NCBI GenBank assembly: GCA_000827265.1
Contig: KN834760.1
Span: forward strand, 1 to 22,353
Direction: 5' to 3'
DNA from: Collybiopsis luxurians FD-317 M1
Taxonomy: Eukaryota > Basidiomycota > Agaricomycetes > Agaricales > Omphalotaceae
Length of the DNA: 22,353 nucleotides
This document shows positions 10,731 to 20,941 of this stretch, piece by piece (the stretch's first letter is position 1; the number at the start of each line of letters is the position of its first letter). The notes under the pieces are model-generated. The model saw only the letters and a program-made list of their open reading frames with translations. It was not told the DNA's origin and did no database searches. Both the position numbers and the translations under genes were made by a program.

Positions 10731-11571
10731 AACAGCCATTTTTGTTATCGCGATTCGCGGATATGCTACTTCGCATCCACACGGCGATTTCGCTAACCAT
10801 GCGATTATGTTGTACATGTGAGGGCTCCATCACATAAAAACAAAGCTCCGCAAGATCGTTTTCGGATCGCTACACCAGTTTCGTTACCAGACCTTGGCTT
10901 GAGGTAAGCGCACATTTGGGCGCTAAAATTCAACTGACGGCTAGCTGGTGCCAATTTCAGTCCTTAACATCTATTAAAGTAATGGCGACACCGGATGCTA
11001 GATTATTTATACAATAAAAAAGGTAAAATGTACCACGAAGCAGATCTAGCTATCAACGAGATGGTCAGGACCAGCGAGTAGCTACTCAAGGCTGCGACTC
11101 GATGATAGTAGCCATTCGCCAGATGCTTTTGAATCTCGTGGAGCACAGTCAAGCAAAGTTAACCGGGAGTGTTCTAGAAGTATCCGGAATTGAATGTCCT
11201 CTGATGCACGTTCCATTTCAATATTCTCCCTTCCTTCCCTTCCACGTTCATTTCATGAAATCGAGGCGGAACACGAGGCGGATATCCACCATAAATTGAA
11301 AGGGGTCGATATTACTTCGGATCCCCCCTCTCCTGGTTCCAAGAACAACGTTCAGATGAAGCACTCACATCAGCCTACAGACTCAGCCCGCTGCAAGTGA
11401 TGTAGATTATGTCCGACCATGTTAAACGTTTCTGCGTTGATTGTAAAGCCGTTCGCACCATGCATAAAGCTGGAGGCTTAAGTGAGATATCGTGGTTAAT
11501 GTTTGTTTATGTATAGGCTCACCGAGGGCTGCTAGAGCTTGTCCGTGAAATTCCAATCTGAAATACATTCG
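10731..11571. other. Intergenic stretch between carboxypeptidase B promoter and coiled-coil gene 3' end
   Basis: About 840 nt with no supported gene. Two overlapping plus-strand frames near 11100-11400 (65-68 codons) have no recognisable motif. The right portion should include the 3' untranslated region of the coiled-coil gene. No repeat or RNA gene recognised. Confidence 0.5.
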
Positions 11572-13621
11572 TTAAATTTTTATCTCAGCATTAGAGACTA
11601 CGGTACGTACGGCTGTGGACCTCCTCACTGAAATAGCCCTTTCATTTGTGACTTCAGAGTCGGATGCGCAGTCTTCATCATCTGTATCTCGAGGGGAGAG
11701 TGAAGAGAGGTTAAGGCTCGATCGAGATCCGAATGATTGTAACCGTCTTGCGCTGCGTCTGCAATTCCGGGCAAAAACGATTTCTTTTTGCTCAAGCAGA
11801 GCGAAACGAGACTCTATCGCCCTCAATCTCTCTTTCAGTTTCGCTTCTTCCTTCTTGAGCTCCTGATGAAACTGAAATATTCTTTTCTCTTCTCCTTCAA
11901 TCCATTCGTTTCTTCTCATCGCAACGTCCTCGTTTCGTCGTACGATTTCTTCCCTCTGTTGGACTGCTATCTCCCTTTGTTGAGCACTCCCTTCTCTCTT
12001 ACCGAGAGCGAACTCCCTGCACTGATGTCCAAACTTCATTTTCGCATGCTCTCTCTCCACGAAGTCCACTTTAGTACGCAAGCTTGTTTCCATCGCGTCG
12101 AGTTCGCTGGCTCGTCTCAGGAGCACCTCCGATCGCCTTTCGACCTCCTTGCTTTGCCTTTCAACCATTTCTTTCGATTTATCCATCTCCTGCATGATCT
12201 CTGTCTCCCTGGCACGCATGGCTGCGATAGCCTCGTCCTGCTGTAGCCGAATGCCCTCCTCCCTGTTTCTAACTTCCTCCGCCATTTGGATGATTGATTC
12301 TTTCAATCGCTCCATATGAATTTCTTTTGACCTAACGCTCTCTTCTCGGACTCGGAGCTCGGTCTCTCGTTCCAAGAAAGCGTCTTCCTTTTTCCCCAAA
12401 TCAATATTAATCGACTCTTGGCGAGCTTCTTCTGCTTCGATTCTTCTTTTTCGTGCCAAAAGTTCCCCTTCTTCTTGCAGCTGTCGTTGGTTAATCGATT
12501 CCTGTTGACTGATTCGCTGCTCCAGCTCGGTTCTCCGTTCGACCAGCTGTATTTGAAGTTCCTCCAGTTGTTGTTGCCAAGAACGCAAGCCCTCTAGTTC
12601 CCCCTCTCGTTGCATTACCGCAGCTTCTCGCAATCTCAAGCCCTCCTCCTTTCTGTCTAGTTCCGCCTGACGAGCATCCATGCCGCTGTCCCTTATCGCT
12701 AGCTGCTCCTGACCAGATTCAATCACATCCTCGCGATGCCGTAGCTCCTGTTCACGAGTTGCAAGCAAATCTTGTTGCATATCGAAATGCTCAAACTTAG
12801 TCCATAAATCCCGATGAGTAGAGATATAGGTTTGAGTAAAGTTATGACTGACCACTGCTGCTAAGTCAACGTTGTCACCCGATTCTGGTTCCGATGCCAA
12901 GGAGCCTACATCGCTGGCATTTTCACTGAAAAGAGTACGCCCATCGTCGTCTCCATCGTCGCCTTCATTGGCTGGTTCTTCACTCTCAGGAGGGTTAGTT
13001 TGATTAGGAAGAATGTCGGTATGAGGAGTGGTAGTGGAAGGTGCGTTTCGATCAAGGCTGTTCAGATACCATGATGGAGGAGAATCTATAGGAGTACTTA
13101 TCTGTTCAATGTATGATCTTTAAAGTGTGTTATCAATGGTAGACGTACAAGATACAGTGGTGAAAGGAGGTGGTACCCACTCGGTGCCGCCAGTTTGGCA
13201 CCGAAACAGCTTCTCTCTCTCCCTCTCTCTAATCAGACGATGGTGCATCTTCGCTACGCTCACCAGCTCTGACCGCCTCTCTCTATAAACTTCTTCAGCA
13301 CGTTGCCTTTCTTGATAATCTGTCGCTTCATTCGAACTACGGTCCTTGATGCTCTGCGCACACGTCAGGCAGGGGTACAGCTGAAATTCAATTTCGGCTT
13401 TGAGGCTCTTCTCCCATGACGTGAAGGCCTCAGGCAGGACAACCGGCGTGGAAGAGTGATATTGATAATGAGTCGTGGACGAGCTTCCTGGCCCGGACAT
13501 GATGAAAGGTCGAGAATAGTGAACTTTGGTATGGGTCAAGGGTCAACGTCTGAACTTTCCCATCTGGGGCAGTCAGAAAACTACCTGACGGATCCGAAAT
13601 TGGTATAGGCTTCTCATTCAT
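11572..13621 (-). CDS. Long coiled-coil protein, Glu/Arg-rich, function unknown
   Basis: Three exons fit: 13621-13585, 13523-13156 and 13101-11572, joined in frame through introns of 61 and 54 nt, giving about 644 residues. Starting instead at the ATG at 13500 would give about 624 residues and remove the first exon. The N-terminal part carries a short YPCLTCAQ motif and an Arg/Glu-rich helix (RERRSELVSVAKMHHRLIRE). After a Pro/Ser/acidic linker (PPESEEPANEGDDGDDDG) comes a coiled coil of about 370 residues dense in E, R, Q and L, with repeated patterns such as REEGIRLQQDE and LRHREDVIESG. The C-terminus is basic then Ser/Asp-rich (SSLSPRDTDDED), suggesting phosphorylation. No signal peptide or membrane segment. 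It resembles golgin or cytoskeletal scaffold proteins only in composition, so I assign no function. The long frames on the opposite strand here are shadows. Confidence 0.8.
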
Positions 13622-14717
13622 CTACGTAGTCACTAGACCAGCTTCAGGCTGTACATGTTCATAAAACGGAGAACGATCAATAAATGCTGTTGAGAAACAA
13701 TTGAATCCAGGGCTCCCACACGATTACTCAGCCGTGAGGGGTATGATTGGACAGCTTGACTGCACGTTCATTATCTTCCTCATCAAGTACATCGAGTACA
13801 TCGAGTACTCATATCCAATGGCGTTCGTATGCTCTGCTTTGACCGTTAGCTGTTTCGATCGATCATGATCGACGGAAATTGCGATCATCAAGATTCGGGT
13901 GGGGAGACTTGTTTACACTCCGTTTCAGCGACATCTTGGTCGTTGGCAACGCTATTTTCGAACTCGAACGAGTGAATGTTTCCTCAGTTTATTATGATAT
14001 ACTTTAGGTTTAAGATAGTATTTATATCCGTTCCGTTGAAGCGGCACCCGGGAACAGCATCGTTCACAGCCTTGTATATTGTCCGGCCCTTCATAGCATC
14101 TAGACGTGCATATACAAGTTCGTGATATACGACGATGCGCACAATGGAGCGACTTATTATTCGAGGGGGGGACTCCTTGTACCTGGGAGCTAGCTCCATC
14201 GCGGTGGACCATTGGTAAACCGGATATCTTTCGAGTGCGCGATATGATGTACATATGTGTGGTTTCTATCTCTGAAGTTCAGATTCTTGGGGTAGGAACG
14301 GTTTTTGAGGATCTCGACAAAAAGAGTGCCATCATTGTTGTGAATCATCCAACCAATTTTCCGCAAGCTTGCATATGTAAAGTTCAATAGTAGCACTGTG
14401 CGATACAGGCCATCTACACCACCTTGAATGCTCTAAAGTCCTACCAAGTTGGTATAGTGGGAGATAATATTGGTCTCACAGGTGTTGATGAATTGACTTC
14501 ATATTCTTTGAGGACGAGTCACAAATCTCTTCCGGTACATAAAGCTGATTCATTTACAAAGACAAATAACAAGGGCCGTGATATAGATATAGACTTTTCC
14601 TTATGTTTAAAATGCAGACCTGGTATAGTATAGGATCGGTGGCAATAAGAAGATGACATATAGCGATCCGGAATCAGTTACTTACAAGAATAAACTAACT
14701 TGATTTCACCTCGCGTA
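13622..14717. other. Intergenic stretch between the coiled-coil gene and the small secreted protein gene
   Basis: About 1.1 kb. Several overlapping short frames occur between 13950 and 14630 on both strands, up to 100 codons, but none has a motif I recognise and I could not join them by splicing into a convincing protein. A fungal gene too diverged for me to recognise could lie at 13950-14400. The stretch includes a small 9-bp tandem repeat (listed separately). Confidence 0.45.
13782..13808. repeat. Short tandem repeat, three 9-bp units
   Basis: Three back-to-back units of ATCRAGTAC (first ATCAAGTAC, then twice ATCGAGTAC). It is intergenic and about 160 nt upstream of the coiled-coil gene start. 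No function is evident. Confidence 0.6.
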
Positions 14718-15144
14718 TTAGGTGCTTGATATGCAGTTGAATGAGTTGGCGACATTGGAGAATCCAACGAGGCTGAGATCCTCGAAAGTTCCGTCAACCA
14801 CTAAGGAAGAGCCGTTGCAAGCTGTACCACTTTATGATACAAACAGCTTTCAAATCTATTTAAAAGACGCGAGAGGAAAAGAATGCCTACGTAAACAAGG
14901 TGCATTCGAGCCCGTCAGGGGTTCTCGCGCTTTTAACTCTATCGCCTTGGCTCTCCGTGGCGAGACTGATACATGCAGTAGGCAAAATGTTGCTAGTCCA
15001 GTCAAAGCAGTCACCCAGGTTGATATTGGTGCAAGCAATGAGGACTCCGACGGCCTCTGGAGCGGCGACATTTCGGCTCACAGCAGAGGACCAGACCAAG
15101 GTGGCGTCAAGGACCAGAGGGAAGAGAGCAAGAAATTTCAACAT
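14718..15144 (-). CDS. Small secreted cysteine-rich protein, two exons
   Basis: Exon 1 is 15144-14891 and exon 2 is 14829-14718, with a 61-nt GT-AG intron between them, giving about 121 residues. The start at 15144 is chosen because it begins a signal peptide (MLKFLALFPLVLDATLVWSS); an upstream in-frame ATG at 15213 would bury it. The mature part has six cysteines near residues 38, 46, 58, 81, 89 and 117, enough for three disulfides, in blocks such as VLIACTNINLGDCFDW, GLECTLF and NSFNC. I recall a lineage-specific basidiomycete family of this layout (C-T/G...DC...C near LP, then ECTLF) without known function. Exported small proteins of this kind are often called candidate effectors, but nothing here proves such a role. 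Both splice sites are canonical and the frame closes exactly at the stop. Confidence 0.65.
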
Positions 15145-18100
15145 GGCCGAAACTGAACGTGGATTTGTAGATGTAAAGTGGATCCCAAAAAAATTGAAGA
15201 TATCGTCTGCCATCCTTTTAGCCCTTATAAATAGTGGACAGGGTGTTACCCCTTTCGAAACGACAAGTCGTATCCGGAATCCTGACCCTATTCCATGCTA
15301 TGCGTCAAAAATATGCATCTATGCATGATTTGCTGTTCGTCTGCTTTGCGATGTATGGCTCTTGCGCTAATAATTTCCAAATTGGGTACCCAGGTACTTG
15401 AAGTACGTGTGTGCCTGTCAGGTATGTTGCTGCCAGGTTGATGATCGGTGAAAAGCTAACTTGTAAAATTGTGCGGTACAGAGCGTCTTGACGCATCTCT
15501 AGTTAATTCTAAATAGCCCCTAAATGACGACTGCTAGACAGTTACTTATAGTCTACTCCAGAATCGTGAAGAATAAAAGCGCGCTTCAGTGGAAAACTGG
15601 ACCAAGAAAGTCTCAGGAATGTCAGTCAGAGTCCCATCAGGCCACTGGCAGTGGCACTTTCAAGATGTTGTGTCTTCCTACGACATATTTGAGTGCTCCG
15701 TTCTTGTGACCTCAACTGGATCATCTGTGCCTTGTCAGCGGGTGACCGAGTGGCTCAGGGCAGCAGCCGGTTTTGACAGATGTAATGTTTGAACTTTCGG
15801 ATCGTTCATCAGTCTCCTCTGGTTTCTAAAAAGTACTTGATGGGAAGAAAGTAGCACAAATATTCGCTGCACCTGACATGTTTCTAAATTTTCTGTTTGA
15901 ATTCAGCTAATTCCAGAGCAGGAATCACATAGTTGGTCATGCCCAATGCTCTCTAAAAATAATTACCGTCAACCTAACTTGAATACCTCTGTTCCTGACC
16001 GTCACATGGAGGCAATTTTACGAATAGAAGTGAAATTTCATTGACATTACGTGGGAGTAGTTCGTAGACGCGGTTAGAAGGGGCTCGCGTTTGGTCGAAA
16101 GGAACAGATTTGCCGGGGCGGAAATTTTTAATTTTTCCCTAATCGTAAACGGTAGAGTGCTGTTCCGGCGGTTCAGATCGTGTGCATCACTGTGCCGTTG
16201 CAATAGTTCCAGAACTTGTTCTTCGTCGTCGTGCCTTTTGTAGTACCTTCCTTCAGTTCCACGCGACGGGACAATTTATACGGACTTTTACCTTCTTTTT
16301 CATTTGTTTATTCTTTCGGTCAGAAGGCAGTCTCTCCCGACTCTATGTCCAAATCCGCACTAGAGAATTGCTGTATTCGCATTTCTTCAGTACTCACGTT
16401 GTCATCGGTTCTGATTCAGACTTATAGGTGTCTAACATGTGCCATTGGTGGCTGTGCAGATACTTTTACATTTTCTCCATTCGAAGAATTGATCTTACTC
16501 GAATATTAGTAGTAGGTCCAACCAGACTCCAGGGTTAGTATTCATATTTAGATTAGAATAAGGGCATAGCTATTAGCACGCTTTGTGGTTTGAGTCTAAA
16601 GTGTAAGAGAGCTGTTATTTCTGTACATGCACTGGTTCTTAGTAACAAATCGCACCTACCTACCATTCCGACATCTTGCCGACGTCCATCTATTCCATTC
16701 AGATATATTTGCCCATACGAAGGCACGCAGAGTAGTTAGAAAACTCTCTAAAGAGCACCCTTTGGATGTTTTTCCTTTATGGTAATATATGCTAGTCCTT
16801 AAACAGGGCTATCGTTGGATGGCCCTTTTGAATCACCATCCGTCTCGTTAGTTAGTATCAATACCCAGGTAGATATTGATATCAAACGTCGGACATTCAA
16901 TCTACAGCGCGCGTCCAATCATGAGAAGAAGTAGCAATCCTGGCGCATCTCCTACACCGCTGCGGCCCGGGGGTGAGGGTAATCCGAGTCAGTCTCCAGC
17001 GACAACTGAGTGCTTCATAGCAGGAGATTTACGGTACAGTTGTATACCGTAGTAACCTGTACGAACACAAAGTTTTACCGGCGCGCTTTTGATTTTGATT
17101 TGTTTTTCTGCGATGCTGAAGAATTCACGAACTCTGTAGAACATGTCGCGCTCATCAGAAAAATTTCTCATATCGGTTTATCTATAATGCCTGGTTGAAA
17201 TGTCGGCGAAGTGGAAGAAAAAAAAGGTCTGCCAGCTGCTATGCCATGTGCCTTGTACATGTAGCATTTAATTTCAGTAAATTGTTTGAAAAACCTGTGT
17301 TATCCAATCCATGAGATTGTAAGCATGAATGAATCGAAAAATGGTTCAGCAGTTGATTCAGATATGTCGAAGCAGTTCTAATAGAGTAACCTCAATAATC
17401 CTTTGATTGACAGTTGGACTTTTGTAACGGAAATGCGCCATTATTGGGTTCACCAGTTTGAACTTATAGCAATTACCGTTAATCATGACTCATCACCGTC
17501 GGGGACATTGAGCTCGCGCGTGTATCGGATGAATTCTCAGCGATTTTCAAGCAAATGTGAACTTTGAACAAATGTAATTCATAGTAAGTACGTAAAGTTA
17601 TTGTTGCTGTATAATTTATATGCTCTTTTATATCTGGTATTATTCCAGTTTTCTTGTGGTCCTTTTCTTCAGCGCAAAAGTTGTTCTGCAGAATGAAATT
17701 GCTCGCTCAGTTTTTTTCTTGAATCTGAAACTTGAAAGACAACCTCCCTAATGTCTGGGTGATTTCCATCTTTCGTATCGCCATTAGACGCAAGTCCTTT
17801 CAAACAGGAACATTTCAAATCGGAACATTCTCTCCGAGTCACTCATCCGTTATCGACTTAGGAATGAGCTCGCGCATTTATCGGCTGCAGTTCGGGCCAT
17901 CAACCTGGTGAACAGGGTTTGAACCTGAACCGAAGGTCTAGCTTCCCCTTCTTCTTTGAACCAAAAACTTTTCTTCCTGTTCAATAGTTTTCAATTTTGC
18001 CGAGATCCTCAAGGCCTAGCTTTGTTATTGTTTGTTAAGCAGTATTGGATTGATTTCCAGAGTCGCAGCATTCAAGATGTTGTAATATCCGTTAATAATG

Positions 18101-18158
18101 GAGGTGTGTTATTCACTGTTTGATCTATTTTTTTTATTGTGGTTTCCTCTATTCCGGC
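15145..18158. other. About 3 kb without a supported gene
   Basis: This long gap holds only short frames of 60-97 codons on both strands (for example near 15524-15792, 16182-16509 and 16989-17198) without family motifs. CG dinucleotides are at an ordinary level for most of it. It contains the promoter side of the small secreted protein gene on its left. Near 17500 and 17865 two short similar stretches occur (GAGCTCGCGC followed by a TATCGG), and 17784-17850 resembles 19328-19378; these hint at old dispersed repeat fragments. A strongly diverged gene cannot be excluded. Confidence 0.45.
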
Positions 18159-18362
18159 AACCATCATCATCCAAAAGCCTCGACACCAATCCAGCCTCTT
18201 TCAGCCTTACTTTCCACTTGAAAATGGGCTCGAACATGGATAAGTGCACACCAAAGCTAATTACCTTTTGAATTTGGCTCTTTTATTATTTTTATTTTGT
18301 TTTTTCACTGTCGTGAACAACGTGCAGCAGCCTTTGTGCCAAAGCCACGCTAGCCCCCCATT
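18159..18362. repeat. Direct tandem repeat, copy 1 (204 bp, period 220)
   Basis: Starts AACCATCATCATCC and ends TAGCCCCCCATT. The second copy lies 220 bp to the right with no insertion or deletion between the copies; I count 17 differences, 15 of them transitions. Ten of those positions lie at sites reading CG in one copy and TG or CA in the other, or CA against TG. Not a gene and not a transposon class I recognise. A 16-bp spacer separates the copies. Confidence 0.85.
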
Positions 18363-18378
18363 AATGAACTTTGGAGTT

Positions 18379-18582
18379 AACCATCATCATCCAGAGGCTT
18401 TGACACCAATCCAGCCTCTTTCAGCCTTATTTTTCACTTGAAAATGGGCTTGAACATGGATAAGTGCACACCAAAGCTAATTAACTTTTGAATTCGGCTC
18501 TTTTATTATTTTTATTTTGTTTTTTTGCTGTCATGAATGACGTGCAGCGGCCTTTGTGCCTAAGCCACACTAGCCCCCCATT
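18379..18582. repeat. Direct tandem repeat, copy 2 (204 bp)
   Basis: About 92 percent identical to copy 1 at 18159-18362, same orientation and length. It keeps CG at some sites where copy 1 has TG or CA, and the reverse, so neither copy is the parent of the other's changes. It marks the left border of the CG-poor right end of the window. Confidence 0.85.
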
Positions 18583-19058
18583 CCCACACTGTTGTTCTCT
18601 TTCTCATGGGTGATCCGCGATCACTCAAAGCTACCACTGTCCTGCACTTCGGTGGGCAGTCTTGAACCTAAACAGGGCTACTGTGCCAATTATTAACTCA
18701 TTAGACTGTACTCTGTGATTGTGAGGGCATTGATGGGGTGTGGACCCAACCTCTCCCTCAACTCTAGTTAATTCCTGTATTGTAGATAGTTGGCTGTTGT
18801 CAGGGTGGGGAGATCTACAGCAGTGATGCCATGCATCAGTTGTGAGCTCGTCTTCTCATTCTGGCAGCAGTCCCAGAGATGATGGTGCATGGGTCAGCAC
18901 TGGGATAATCTCTGGAAACCGGTGTTCAAATTGTGGACCATGCTGTGTAATAAAACTTCCTTCCTTCCTTCCCTCGCATTGAGGAGCCTTAACTCCACCA
19001 TCTTGGACATCCTAGTGCCATTGTTACAAAGCCTCTGGCCCTCTTTAGACTCCTTGTA
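18583..19058. repeat. Repeat-like, CG-poor stretch ending in a (TTCC)n run
   Basis: No open frame of note. A run of four TTCC units lies at 18957-18972, directly after AATAAAA (18949-18955), which looks like the 3' tail of a retroposed element. Just before it, GCATGG at 18887 and CCATGC at 18938 could pair to close a 57-nt loop containing GTTCAAATT, weakly like a Pol III B-box. I treat it as a possible SINE-like remnant, unproven. Confidence 0.3.
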
Positions 19059-20941
19059 ATGATGGAAGTTACAGACACCCTCACCATTCCTGGAAACACT
19101 TGCAATAACCTCTATCAATGTCATAGTCTTTTTCAGATCATTTGGAGTTGTGTCAGTGTTCTTATTGCTTGCACTTGGGTCTCTGTCCATCTGAACATGC
19201 CTGCACCTGAGGATGGCTTTTGGAGAATTTTGGGATGGAAGATAGGGTTAATGATAGTCATTGTTTTTGTGCCAGAGATCCTGGTGCTGTGGGCAGCACA
19301 ACAATGATTTGCAGCTAGAGAGCTGTCTAGACATGAGTCCTTCCAATGGGAACATTCTCTTGGAGTTGCTCATCCGCTAGCTGTAGGATACAGATACAAA
19401 GGGTGGAAGATTTCACATGCATGGTTTCTTCTGATGGGTGGATTTGCTCGATAAGTCCTGTGGGTGTAATTTTCAGCATGTTCTGAGCTATCCTGGGCTT
19501 GATTTCCCACAATTTGACCCTCCCTTCAAACTTGACACTCTCAGATACCTTGCTTTATACCTGGAAGATCTTGATTTAATTGGCAGAATACCAGAATGCA
19601 AAATTCAGGATTGTAGCCAGAGCGACAGTTTTGCAAAGTTCATAGCTGTGGGGTAAACAACCTGATTTGTAGTCCAGCTTCTCACTAGATGGGTCCAACA
19701 CCTTCCCATCACAGAGCTAGAGATCATGACAGTTGCCTTTGCAGTGATGAATATTCTGATTTACTTTTTCTGGTGGGAGAAGCCTGTGGGAATTTGCTGT
19801 CATATTTGCATACAGAAGGAAGATAGCGGGACCATTGTGGTGTCTGAGCACAAAGGAATTTTGGACATCCAAGCTATGGAGCCCTTGACTGAAACAGCAG
19901 TGTCCTTTGATGACCAAATTGTTCAAATATTGCCAAAGCAAAGGATGCACTCATTTGGGGCATGGCTGCAAATAACCATTGTCTCCTTCACTGCGGGGAA
20001 TTTACAATGCCCATTAGGGAGAAAGCTGAAGGTTTTATAGAGCTTTGGAATAAATTTCTCACATTTTTTGCAATGAGGCTTATTAGAATGACATTGCAGC
20101 AGCTATGGTGAGAATATTTGTAAGTTAAAATAACCTCACCTTAACCTCAACATACCCTCAATTTGAGGATAATCTTTGAATAACCTCAGCGAGATCATTT
20201 TAACCAGCCTCATTGTAAAAATTGTGAACATTTTGTTCTGAATCTCTGGAAAACCTATGGCTTTGTGTGCTGCTGACATTGTAAAATCCCTGCAGTGCTT
20301 CATCAAGAACATTCATAGATATATGTATTGAAGAGAAAGTATGAATAATGGCCATTTCCTCACAAATCATGACACAGTATTCATCTCCAATGGACATATT
20401 GATGGAGGGATGTTTACAATGCAAGTGGAGAGGAAAATCATGATTGAAACTTTAGGGTCTTCACTTTTCCTATCACTGCCCTCTTCAATATCACCTTCAA
20501 AAGACATGACCAGTCTGGGAGACACATACTGTCCTTTGCACAAATTCCAGAACTGGAACCTTTACAGAAACAGCACCAATACATTGCATATGGGGTGGCC
20601 TTCCTGTTTGGCATAATTCACTGTGCTGCATGGAAATTTGCATTCCCCAGTGTAGCTGAGCAACTCTTGTGGAGGATTGCATCCATTCTTGTCACTTGTG
20701 TGCCACTATGTCTATATAAAACTCCAGTAATACATATGCATTCCCTAGTCCTCACCAGACCTCAGATATGACTGCTAGAGCCATGGCTAAAGTCCTAACA
20801 ACAGGCCTTTTTCTTATTGTCATACTCACTTACATTTTAGCTCGAATTGCTCTGATTGCTTTGTCTTTCTTAGCTTTATGAGAATTACTGCAGGCTGCTT
20901 TTGAAACTGTGAAATGGATGTCTTTAATTCCTCATTTGTAA
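19059..20941 (+). pseudogene. Decayed multi-pass membrane protein gene of an agaricomycete multi-copy family
   Basis: Conceptual translation shows a chain of segments in order: LFQIIWSCVSVLIACTWVSV, a second hydrophobic stretch ending VLWAAQQ, a stop, FAARELS, KGWKISHAWFLLMGGF, then SDSFAKFIAVG, FVVQLLTRWVQHLPITELEI, FAVMNILIYFFWWEKP, and after an insertion FGIIHCAAWKFAFPS, EQLLWRIASILV, LTYILARIALIALSF, QAAFETVKWMSLIPHL and a final TAA. This order matches uncharacterised polytopic membrane proteins that I recall as abundant in agaricomycetes. In-frame stops at 19305 (TGA), 19452 (TAA), 19654 (TAA), 19663 (TGA) and 20879 (TGA) break it; those at 19654, 19663 and 20879 sit where Gln, Trp and Arg are expected, each one transition away. 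A MITE-like element interrupts it. No intact protein can be made. Function of the family is unknown to me. Confidence 0.72.
20065..20225. mobile_element. MITE-like element with terminal inverted repeats
   Basis: The left end reads TTTTGCAATGAGGCTTATTA and the right end, reverse-complemented, TTTTACAATGAGGCTGGTTA; the match continues a few bases inward (about 22 of 26 positions). The element is about 160 bp, non-coding, and contains repeats of AACCTCA. It lies inside the decayed membrane-protein gene between the FFWWEKP and FGIIHC segments, so it inserted into that gene or its remains. I could not resolve a target-site duplication, so the superfamily is not assigned. Confidence 0.55.

Noticed and set aside
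11788..12246. 152-codon open frame on the plus strand
   Set aside because: It lies antisense to the coiled-coil gene; its Phe/Leu/Ser richness is what the complement of Glu/Arg/Gln codons gives.
13860..13871. 12-bp palindrome CGATCATGATCG
   Set aside because: Short palindromes of GATC type are expected by chance; no second copy or context.
13952..14396. Minus-strand frames of 68-100 codons that might be exons of one gene
   Set aside because: I could not find splice sites joining them into a protein with any recognisable domain.
15738..15815. tRNA-like stretch GACCGAGTGGCTCAGGGCAG
   Set aside because: Resembles a D-arm, but no acceptor stem pairs and the expected T-arm is absent.
16182..16509. 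Two overlapping plus-strand frames with hydrophobic starts
   Set aside because: Hydrophobic N-termini look a little like signal peptides, but the frames overlap, have no conserved blocks and no plausible downstream exons.
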